DNA of 6,704 nucleotides, from positions 1 to 6,704 of the forward strand of contig JAOUFA010000202.1 of the NCBI GenBank assembly GCA_029858545.1. Reading direction: 5' to 3'. The DNA is from Betaproteobacteria bacterium (lineage in GTDB: Bacteria; Pseudomonadota; Gammaproteobacteria; Burkholderiales; SG8-39). Below, piece after piece: positions 1 to 6,704 of the stretch. A program made the translations under genes and the position numbers. The number at the start of each line of letters is the position of its first letter. The stretch's first letter is position 1. The notes beneath the pieces were generated by a model that saw only the letters and a list, made by a program, of their open reading frames with translations, did not search any database and was not told the origin of the DNA.

Positions 1-1838
<1,838 letters not shown>

Positions 1839-1839
1839 C

Positions 1840-2631
1840 CTAGCGGCCGTCCTTCGCCCAGCCGGGTTTGCGTTTTTCCAGAAACGCGGCGATGCCCTCG
1901 CGGCCCTCCGGCGAGACGCGGATCTCGGCGATGCGCCGGGCGGTCTCGTGCACCATCGCCGCGTCGACGTCACCCGGCTCGACCAGGCGGACGAGGTCCT
2001 TGATCTTCGCCTGCGCCGCGGGTCCGCCGGCAAGAAGCTGTTCGACGAGTGCGTCGAGCGCGGCGTCGAGTTCCTGCGCCGGCACCAGCGCCGAGAGCAG
2101 CCCGATGCGGTGCGCTTCGGCCGCGTCGAACACTTCCGCGCTGAGGAAGTAGCGCCGCGCGATGCGGGGTCCCATCGCGCGGATCACGTAAGGGCTGATC
2201 GTCGCGGGCGAAAGCCCGAGCTTCGCCTCCGACAGGCAGAACTTCGCCTGCGGCGTGCCGAGCGCGATGTCGCAGGCGGCGACCAGGCCGACGCCGCCGG
2301 CGAAAGCGGGCCCGTGCACGCGCGCGATGGTCGGCTTCGCCACGCGATCGAGCGTGCGCAGCAATTCGGCGAGCGCGCCGGCATCGGCGAGGTTCTCCTC
2401 GTAGCTGTAGCCCGCCATGCGCTTCATCCAGTGCAGGTCGGCGCCCGCGCAGAAGGCCGCACCGTTGCCCGCGAGCACGACGACGCGTACCGCGGCGTCG
2501 GCATCGAGCGTGCGCAAGGTCTGCGTCAGCTCGGCGATCAGCACATCGTCGAACGCGTTGCGGATCTGCGGGCGGTTGAGCGTCACGCGCGCGACGCCGT
2601 GCTTCACCGCGAGGTCGAGAGTTTCGGACAT
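1840..2631 (-). CDS. liuC: Methylglutaconyl-CoA hydratase-like enoyl-CoA hydratase/isomerase family protein
   Basis: Crotonase-fold enzyme of 263 residues, the usual family length. It probably hydrates 3-methylglutaconyl-CoA to 3-hydroxy-3-methylglutaryl-CoA, the step after methylcrotonyl-CoA carboxylase in leucine/isovalerate breakdown, in the cytoplasm. Seen: the CoA-binding/oxyanion segment FCAGADLHWMKRMAGYSYEE (60-79), of a type I associate with LiuC proteins; the second oxyanion-hole segment GPAFAGGVGLVAACDIA (107-123); and SEAKLGLSPATISPYVIRAMG (134-154). Glu135 matches the second catalytic glutamate of enoyl-CoA hydratases (rat Glu164), but the position of the first (rat Glu144) is Gly115. 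ATG 2631 follows the osmC-like stop by one base, and the TAG stop at 1842-1840 is one base before the carboxylase GTG, so the three genes are tightly coupled. The adjacent carboxylase alpha subunit strengthens the assignment. An isohexenylglutaconyl-CoA hydratase (AtuE, acyclic terpene pathway) is the main alternative. Confidence 0.9.
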   Translation of the reverse strand: MSETLDLAVKHGVARVTLNRPQIRNAFDDVLIAELTQTLRTLDADAAVRVVVLAGNGAAFCAGADLHWMKRMAGYSYEENLADAGALAELLRTLDRVAKPTIARVHGPAFAGGVGLVAACDIALGTPQAKFCLSEAKLGLSPATISPYVIRAMGPRIARRYFLSAEVFDAAEAHRIGLLSALVPAQELDAALDALVEQLLAGGPAAQAKIKDLVRLVEPGDVDAAMVHETARRIAEIRVSPEGREGIAAFLEKRKPGWAKDGR

Positions 2632-2632
2632 G

Positions 2633-3097
2633 TCAGGCGATACCGGGTTCGATAACCACTTCGGACTTTACCGAATTGGCGATGAAGCAACGTTCGTGTG
2701 CGCGATGATGCAGGCTTGCGTGCTCGGCCTCGGTCGGCGGCGTGCCGGAAAAGGCGACGCGCGGACGCAGCGTCACGCGCGTCACCGCCCCGCGTCCTTC
2801 GGCGTTCTTCTCGAGCAACCCCACCGCCTCATCGACATAGCGATCGACGACGAAGCCGCTCTGGCAGGCGAGATGCAGGAACCACAGCATGTGGCAGGAC
2901 GAGATCGAGGCGACGAGGGCCTGTTCGGGGTCGACGCCCGCGGCGCCGACCGCCGTCGCCGGAATGCTCGCCGCCGCGGCGGCTGCCGGCAGCTCGATGC
3001 CGGCGCCAAAGCGAAGCCGGTGGCCGCGGTTGTAGGTCGGGTAATCGAAATCGGGCGTTTCGCGACGCCAGTCGGTGGTGGCACGGTGTTCGGACAT
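2633..3097 (-). CDS. OsmC-family protein (probable thiol-dependent peroxidase)
   Basis: OsmC-family protein of 154 residues, typical for the family. Characterised OsmC/Ohr proteins are cytoplasmic homodimers that reduce organic hydroperoxides with a pair of cysteines. Seen here: a conserved block VDPEQALVASISSCHMLWFL (55-74) with the expected peroxidatic Cys68 on the central helix, and a second cysteine Cys137 in HERCFIANSV (134-143), matching the family's resolving position. Cys78 is an additional cysteine. There is no signal peptide. ATG 3097 is the only start I found between the first codon and the in-frame stop at 3130-3128, and no Shine-Dalgarno sequence precedes it. The TGA at 2635-2633 is one base from the liuC ATG, so it heads the liuC-liuD group. 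This link could mean protection of thioester/CoA metabolism from lipid peroxides, but that is inference. Some OsmC-like proteins have no proven peroxidase activity, so the family is firm and the substrate unknown. Confidence 0.9.
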   Translation of the reverse strand: MSEHRATTDWRRETPDFDYPTYNRGHRLRFGAGIELPAAAAAASIPATAVGAAGVDPEQALVASISSCHMLWFLHLACQSGFVVDRYVDEAVGLLEKNAEGRGAVTRVTLRPRVAFSGTPPTEAEHASLHHRAHERCFIANSVKSEVVIEPGIA

Positions 3098-3102
3098 GGC
3101 CC

Positions 3103-3131
3103 ATGATGGCCAGACCGGCCGCGCGAGTCAA
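3103..3131 (-). promoter_or_regulatory. Candidate sigma-70-type promoter for the osmC-like/liuC/liuD group
   Basis: On the minus strand TTGACT (3131-3126, five of six bases of the -35 consensus) and CATCAT (3108-3103, four of six of the -10 consensus) are separated by exactly 17 bases. The -10 box ends only five bases before ATG 3097, which puts the expected transcript start at or next to the start codon and would give a leaderless mRNA. That agrees with the missing Shine-Dalgarno sequence. This is a pattern match only, and such matches occur by chance. Confidence 0.35.
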
Positions 3132-3134
3132 TTC

Positions 3135-3179
3135 TCCGCCGCGAAGCGTCGCGCCGCCGATCCGGCGGGAGGCGGCGGA
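3135..3179 (-). terminator. GC-rich nested inverted repeat after the histidine kinase gene, possible terminator
   Basis: Eight-base arms TCCGCCGC (3135-3142) and GCGGCGGA (3172-3179) are perfect inverted repeats. They enclose a second hairpin, CCGCCG (3154-3159) and CGGCGG (3163-3168), with a three-base loop. The structure begins six bases after the kinase stop codon (TAA 3187-3185), where a terminator would sit. There is no T-rich tract after it on the minus strand, so it is not a classical intrinsic terminator. It may slow transcription, stabilise the 3' end, or be a by-product of GC richness. Confidence 0.3.
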
Positions 3180-3184
3180 AACCG

Positions 3185-4963
3185 TTATCCGATGGTGCGG
3201 AACAGCTCGAGCAGCTTGCGCAATTCGTCGGCCTGCACCGGTTTGAGCAGCACCGGATACTCGGAGTTGCGCAGCTGCTCGCGCGATATCGGATCGGTTT
3301 CGCCGGTGATGATTGCCGCCGGGAGCGCGCCGTACTGCGCGCGCAGCGCGTCGATCACGTCGAAGCCCGTGACGCCTGCGCTCAGGCTGTAGTCGGTGAG
3401 CACCGCCTCGGGCCGCAGGGCTCGCTCGCGCAGTTGCGTGCGTGCCTCGTCGAGCGTCGCGGCGATCACCGCGTCGCAGCCCCATTCCTGCAGCAACAGG
3501 CGCATCGCGGCATGCACCTGCACGTCGTCGTCGAGGTAGACGATCGCGAATCGCTCGAGACTGACGTTCGGACTGTCCTGCAGCACGGCACCGCTTTCCT
3601 CGGGAATCGCGCGCAGCAGGTCGGCCGGAATGACGAGACTGAGCATCGAGCCGCCGGCGGGCGCGGGGACGATCTCGATCCGGTAGCCCAGCAGTCCGGT
3701 AAGCCGCTTGACGATCGCCAGTCCGAGCCCCAGTCCCTGCTCCCGATACTGGCGCTCGCCGCTGGCCTGATAGAACTCCTCGAACACCGCGTCGCGATCT
3801 TCGGGCCGGATGCCGGGGCCGGTATCGGTGACGCTGATCACCAGCGCGTCGGGAAGTCGCTCGCAGCCGAGCTCGACCCTGCCGCGCTCGGTGTACTTGA
3901 TCGCGTTGTCGATCAGATTGCGCAGGATGCGCTCGAGCAGCACGGGGTCGGTGACGAGCGCCGCCTCGCAGTGCCCGACCTCGAAGTTGAGGCCCTTTAC
4001 CCGGGCGCGGGGACCGTATTCGGTGCCGAGTTGTTCGAGGATGGGTCTGAGCGAGACCGTGCGCAACTCGGGCCGTACCGCGCCGACGTCGAGCCGCGAC
4101 AGGTCGAGCAGCGAGGAAAAGAGTTTTTCGAGCGAGCCGACCGAGCGCACGATTTGCTGCGCCACCTCGCCGGTCCGTTCGGCGCTCGCCGGCCGGCACA
4201 GCAACCCGCTCAGGATCGTGAGCGCGTGCAAGGGCTGTCTGAGGTCGTGGCTCGCCACCGCGAGGAAGCGCGACTTGGCCAGATTGGCCGCGTCCGCGGC
4301 GCGGCGTGCGGCGTCGAGTTCCTGGATCAGTTCCTCGTTCTCGAAACGAATCCGCAGTCCCACCGCGATCTGCCTGGCAAAGGTGCGCCCGAACGCGGCG
4401 GTGATCAAACCGTAGCCGAACAGCGGAATCGTGATGCTCGCCATGTGCGGGGTGTTGGTCAGCAACCAGGCCGCGATCAACTGTCCGATGAATACCGACA
4501 CATAGCAGGAGTACAGCAGCGGGTAGGCGCCGACCGAGGACATCGCTCCGGTGACCCAGCAGCACAGGATCATGGTCACGAGCACCTGTTCCAGCGGCGG
4601 CAGCAAGGGAAAGAACAGCAGCGAAGCGCTCGCGCCGACGATGCCGGCGAGCATCGTCGAGCCGAACAGGATCCGCGTCCAGCGACCGATGTCCGCGGCG
4701 AGGACCTCCATGCGCATCGCCGGCGCGAGGATCACGACGCGCACGGCATAGACCGCCACCAGCAGCACGGCCCACAGGCCGAAACGCCACCACCCGACGA
4801 TCGGGCCGACGATCGGGGCAAACGACGCCACGACGATGAGCACCGCGATGCTGTTGCGCCGCGCCTGCTCGATGACGAAACGCAGCGCGTGGGCCCGGCT
4901 GCGTACGTCGCGGCCGGGCAGCGCCCCGGCACCGGCCGCGCTCAAGCTCGTCGCGTTGCTCAC
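3185..4963 (-). CDS. Hybrid sensor histidine kinase with C-terminal receiver domain
   Basis: Inner-membrane hybrid histidine kinase of 592 residues. Residues 38-190 hold about six hydrophobic segments with short loops (roughly 38-57, 62-80, 100-118, 122-140, 147-168, 176-192), so there is no sizeable periplasmic domain and the signal is probably sensed in or near the membrane. A charged, helical linker (203-232) follows. The dimerisation/phosphoacceptor motif ASHDLRQPLHAL has His239. The ATPase domain shows the N box RNLIDNAIKYT (348-358), G1 box DTGPGI (380-385), F box FEEFYQ (394-399) and G2 box GLGLGLAI (410-417). A receiver domain (472-590) has the acidic cluster Asp478-480, phosphoacceptor Asp524 (LTDYSL), Thr553 and Lys574, all intact. 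No HPt domain is present. The GTG start at 4963 is chosen because a strong Shine-Dalgarno site lies five bases upstream. The gene follows a NarL-type response regulator by 33 bases, its likely partner. The signal is unknown. Confidence 0.95.
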   Translation of the reverse strand: MSNATSLSAAGAGALPGRDVRSRAHALRFVIEQARRNSIAVLIVVASFAPIVGPIVGWWRFGLWAVLLVAVYAVRVVILAPAMRMEVLAADIGRWTRILFGSTMLAGIVGASASLLFFPLLPPLEQVLVTMILCCWVTGAMSSVGAYPLLYSCYVSVFIGQLIAAWLLTNTPHMASITIPLFGYGLITAAFGRTFARQIAVGLRIRFENEELIQELDAARRAADAANLAKSRFLAVASHDLRQPLHALTILSGLLCRPASAERTGEVAQQIVRSVGSLEKLFSSLLDLSRLDVGAVRPELRTVSLRPILEQLGTEYGPRARVKGLNFEVGHCEAALVTDPVLLERILRNLIDNAIKYTERGRVELGCERLPDALVISVTDTGPGIRPEDRDAVFEEFYQASGERQYREQGLGLGLAIVKRLTGLLGYRIEIVPAPAGGSMLSLVIPADLLRAIPEESGAVLQDSPNVSLERFAIVYLDDDVQVHAAMRLLLQEWGCDAVIAATLDEARTQLRERALRPEAVLTDYSLSAGVTGFDVIDALRAQYGALPAAIITGETDPISREQLRNSEYPVLLKPVQADELRKLLELFRTIG

Positions 4964-4968
4964 GGCGA

Positions 4969-4977
4969 CTCCCCTTT
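4969..4977 (-). promoter_or_regulatory. Ribosome binding site of the histidine kinase gene
   Basis: The minus strand reads AAAGGGGAG, then five bases, then the GTG at 4963. This strong Shine-Dalgarno match within the 33-base gap after the response regulator gene is what fixes the unusual GTG start of the kinase. Confidence 0.65.
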
Positions 4978-4996
4978 CTTCTTGCTCCGGGCTTGC

Positions 4997-5743
4997 CTAG
5001 CCGGGCTTGTGGCCGATCGATACGCCGCGCCGGCTTGCTTCGATGACGGCCTGCACGCGCGTCGTCACGTTCAGCGCGCGAAACACCGCGACGGTATGGC
5101 TCTTGACCGTGCCCTCGGAGATGCCGCCGAGTTCGCGGCAGATCTGCTTGGTCGACATGCCGCGCAGCAGGCAGCCGAGCACTTCCATTTGCCTGGGCGA
5201 GAGCCCGATGTCGGGCTGCCGCGGCCGGCTCGGTTGCCGGGCCAGGGCGACATCGGTCTCCGGCTCCGCGCCGGGACCGTAGACGAAGGCCGCCGGCAAT
5301 GCGACATTGCCGTTTAGCGCGTGCTCCAGAAATCTCGCCAGCCGCTCGGTGGGCGTCGACTTGCAGATGTATCCGGTGGCCCCGCGCTGCAGGGCATCGA
5401 CCACCGCGGTGCGCGTCTCGTCCGAGGACAGCACGACGACCGGTATCGCCGGCGACTTGAGCTTGAGGTCGGAAAGCAGATCGAATCCGCTCCGGCCGGG
5501 CATGTGCAGATCGAGCAATATCAGATCGAGGTCGGGGTGTTGCTCGACCAGCGCGAGCGCTTCGCTTGCGTTGCCCGCCTCGATGATCCCGATGTCGCGG
5601 TTGATCTCCCGTGCGACATAGGTCACCGCGGTACGGATCGGCGGATGGTCGTCGCAGATCAGAAGTTTCTGCATCGCGCTCGGAACGTGGCGGTTCGACG
5701 GGAAATCGGCGGACTGGTAATCGGTCGGTATCGCGGTGTGCAT
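4997..5743 (-). CDS. NarL/FixJ-family response regulator (receiver plus LuxR-type HTH)
   Basis: Two-component response regulator, 248 residues from ATG 5743, that should bind DNA when phosphorylated. The receiver domain (about 24-142) has Asp31-Asp32 (LLICDDHPP), phosphoacceptor Asp78 (LILLDLHMPG), Ser106/Ser107 in VVVLSSDE and Lys128 (YICKS). A proline-rich linker (148-178) leads to a LuxR-type helix-turn-helix (180-240): LSPRQMEVLGCLLRGMSTKQ, then the recognition helix region SEGTVKSHTVAVFRAL. All signature residues are intact. The start is uncertain: the first 23 residues have no counterpart in typical family members, which begin just before the first strand, so ATG 5674 (MQKLLICDD, 225 residues) may be the true start. 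Neither ATG has a good Shine-Dalgarno site. The gene lies 33 bases upstream of the hybrid kinase in the same direction, so the two are probably co-transcribed and functionally paired. Target genes are unknown. Confidence 0.94.
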   Translation of the reverse strand: MHTAIPTDYQSADFPSNRHVPSAMQKLLICDDHPPIRTAVTYVAREINRDIGIIEAGNASEALALVEQHPDLDLILLDLHMPGRSGFDLLSDLKLKSPAIPVVVLSSDETRTAVVDALQRGATGYICKSTPTERLARFLEHALNGNVALPAAFVYGPGAEPETDVALARQPSRPRQPDIGLSPRQMEVLGCLLRGMSTKQICRELGGISEGTVKSHTVAVFRALNVTTRVQAVIEASRRGVSIGHKPG

Positions 5744-5834
5744 CGATGTCTATGCGGTGATCCGGGTCGGCGCTTCAATCAGGCGGACAAGCTGCCCGGG
5801 AAAAGCATACCGCAGGTGGCGATGCAAAGGCGAG

Positions 5835-5862
5835 CGATGGAAACCTTTCGGTTGCGCGATCG
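5835..5862 (-). repeat. Small nested inverted repeat with GAAA tetraloop
   Basis: On the minus strand AACC-GAAA-GGTT (5853-5842) forms a four-base-pair stem closed by a GNRA-type tetraloop. It is flanked by a second pair, CGAT (5862-5859) and ATCG (5838-5835), across an uneven internal loop. The pairing is exact but short, so it is only weak evidence for a structured RNA leader. Confidence 0.25.
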
Positions 5863-5880
5863 GAGGGGGCGAACGCACCC

Positions 5881-5897
5881 GGGCGGGCGCGCCGCCC
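5881..5897 (-). terminator. GC hairpin just after the PAS-LuxR regulator gene
   Basis: GGGCGG (5881-5886) and CCGCCC (5892-5897) pair across a five-base loop. The hairpin starts four bases beyond the regulator's stop codon (TGA 5904-5902) in the direction of transcription. No T-rich tract follows, so termination is possible but unproven. Confidence 0.25.
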
Positions 5898-5901
5898 CAG
5901 G

Positions 5902-6618
5902 TCAATTCTCCACCGCCGGCAGGCGCCCCAGCAGGAGCAGCAGGTCGCCCAGGCGCTTCGCCCCGGTTCTTGCGTAGAGCGAGCGCATCTGGGTGCGGAT
6001 CGTCGCGAGCGAGCGATGCGATTGCTCGGCGTATTCCTCGATGCTGACGCCGCGCGCGAGCGCGAGCGCGAGGCTGGTCTCGGCGTTGGTCAGCGCGAAC
6101 ATGCGCTGCAGCAGGCCCACCGCAGGCGCGCGGCGCGTCGCGGTGGCGGTCATCACGAGCAGCACGCGGGCGGCGCAGGGACCGCTGCCGGCGGCCCTTT
6201 TCGCGCCGAGCCCGAGCGCCGCGACATGGAACGCCGTCTCGCCGTCGCGATCGAGGAGCCGCGCGCCGCCTGTGCGGCCCTGCACCGCGTCGCCGATCGC
6301 GCGGCGCAGCGCCGCGTCGCAGCGAGCGCCGCAGGCGCGCAGCTGGCCGTCCGTCAGTCGGGCGAGCACCTCGCCCTGTCGGAGCAGACGCCTGCCCGGC
6401 GCGTTGACGTAGAGCAGGCGCGCAGTCGGGTCGACGACGCAGACCGGCAAGCCGAGCGCATCGAGCACCGAGGTGGTCAGTTCGGTCTCGGATTCCGGTG
6501 CGCGGGTCGATCCGCGCGGCCGGAAGAGGCCGGACCCGAGCCGGCGCCAGGGGGCCGGGACGATCGCCGGAACCGAGATTCCGTCGAGCAGCGTGCCGCG
6601 CTCCAAAGCCTGTTCCAT
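5902..6618 (-). CDS. PAS-like/LuxR-type helix-turn-helix transcriptional regulator
   Basis: Orphan transcription factor of 238 residues from ATG 6618. That start is preferred because GGAGGG (6628-6623) lies four bases upstream. ATG 6633 and GTG 6669 are in frame (250 and 255 residues) but lack a good ribosome binding site. Residues about 48-160 look like a PAS sensory domain: LDALGLPVCVVDPTARLLYV (52-71), a following alpha-helical stretch, and a closing strand ARVLLVMTA. The C-terminus (about 176-232) is a diverged LuxR-type HTH: LTNAETSLALALARGVSIEE, then SLATIRTQMRSLYARTGAKR. There is no receiver domain, acyl-homoserine-lactone domain or membrane segment, so it should be a soluble regulator sensing a small ligand or redox state; the ligand is unknown. 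It lies upstream of the two-component pair in the same direction, 158 bases from the response regulator start, and could be a separate unit. No regulatory target can be read from the sequence. Confidence 0.9.
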   Translation of the reverse strand: MEQALERGTLLDGISVPAIVPAPWRRLGSGLFRPRGSTRAPESETELTTSVLDALGLPVCVVDPTARLLYVNAPGRRLLRQGEVLARLTDGQLRACGARCDAALRRAIGDAVQGRTGGARLLDRDGETAFHVAALGLGAKRAAGSGPCAARVLLVMTATATRRAPAVGLLQRMFALTNAETSLALALARGVSIEEYAEQSHRSLATIRTQMRSLYARTGAKRLGDLLLLLGRLPAVEN

Positions 6619-6622
6619 CTTT

Positions 6623-6628
6623 CCCTCC
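6623..6628 (-). promoter_or_regulatory. Ribosome binding site that sets the PAS-LuxR start
   Basis: The minus strand reads GGAGGG, then AAAG, then the ATG at 6618: a near-ideal Shine-Dalgarno sequence at suitable spacing. It favours this ATG over the two in-frame starts further upstream. Confidence 0.65.
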
Positions 6629-6704
6629 GTCATGACCGCTTCGCGCCCGCAGCTTCCGGCGGGCTGCACCCGGGTTCTGCCTAGTACACCGCGTCGCCGA
6701 CGCG

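Larger units (their letters stand above)
5744..5901. other. Intergenic gap before the response regulator operon
   Basis: These 158 bases between the PAS-LuxR gene and the response regulator hold no supportable gene. They contain two hairpin-capable segments (described separately), which could end the upstream transcript or form part of the 5' leader of the two-component operon. A weak promoter-like pair on the minus strand is TTGAAG (5778-5773), 18 bases, CATAGA (5754-5749), matching only four and three of six consensus bases. The region is the logical place for the promoter of the regulator-kinase pair, but I cannot locate it with confidence. Confidence 0.5.

Noticed and set aside
2829..4793. 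A 654-codon open frame on the minus strand.
   Set aside because: It is a different reading frame over the kinase and the osmC-like gene. Its product is Arg-rich with no domain motifs, and it would run through the intergenic gap.
3434..5317. A 627-codon open frame on the plus strand.
   Set aside because: It lies antisense to the histidine kinase and part of the response regulator, both of which have complete domain motifs. The translation is low-complexity and rich in Asp, Arg, His and Gln.
5800..5825. TTGCAT followed by TATGCT on the minus strand as a promoter of the response regulator.
   Set aside because: The two hexamers are only 12 bases apart, too close for a sigma-70 promoter, and no better -35 box is found at 16-18 bases.
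5744..5901. A c-di-GMP or other riboswitch in the gap before the response regulator.
   Set aside because: Only a short GAAA-capped stem is visible; the conserved core of known classes could not be recognised.
6016..6684. A 222-codon open frame on the plus strand.
   Set aside because: It is antisense to the PAS-LuxR gene, which has a good ribosome binding site and recognisable domains; the plus-strand product has none.
6681..6704. Possible 3' end of another minus-strand gene (RVGDAVY then TAG).
   Set aside because: Seven open codons at the window edge are not evidence of a gene; sequence beyond the right edge would be needed.

Overview
The window is a very GC-rich stretch of bacterial chromosome in which every gene I can support lies on the minus strand, so it reads from right to left. 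Codon use (strong G/C at third positions), the leucine-degradation genes and the regulator types fit a proteobacterium, most likely a betaproteobacterium. That placement is an inference from protein style; there is no rRNA or other marker gene here.

Right part (about 6704 to 4964), regulators: first a PAS-like plus LuxR-type transcription factor (5902-6618). After a 158-base gap comes a two-component pair: a NarL/FixJ-type response regulator (4997-5743), then, 33 bases on, a six-helix membrane hybrid histidine kinase with its own C-terminal receiver domain (3185-4963). The regulator and kinase are almost certainly one transcription unit and a cognate pair. No HPt domain is visible, so the phosphate route to the kinase's receiver is open.

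Left part (about 3180 to 1), metabolism: an 87-base gap holds a GC-rich nested inverted repeat and a promoter-like sequence. Three genes follow, packed with single-base gaps: an OsmC-family thiol peroxidase-like protein (2633-3097), a 3-methylglutaconyl-CoA hydratase-like enzyme (1840-2631, LiuC-like), and the biotin-carrying alpha subunit of an acyl-CoA carboxylase (1838 to the left edge, LiuD/MccA-like, cut before the biotin-attachment site). The hydratase and carboxylase catalyse consecutive steps of leucine/isovalerate breakdown: 3-methylcrotonyl-CoA is carboxylated to 3-methylglutaconyl-CoA, which is hydrated to HMG-CoA. The carboxylase beta subunit, isovaleryl-CoA dehydrogenase and HMG-CoA lyase expected in a full liu cluster are not in the window. 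The geranyl-CoA (Atu) pathway uses homologous enzymes and cannot be wholly excluded.

I found no tRNA, rRNA, CRISPR array, insertion sequence or clear sign of horizontal transfer. This looks mostly like an ordinary region. The points most worth a second look are the OsmC gene packed at the head of the liu genes, a candidate leaderless promoter in front of it, the missing first catalytic glutamate in the hydratase, and the HPt-less hybrid kinase paired with a NarL-type regulator.
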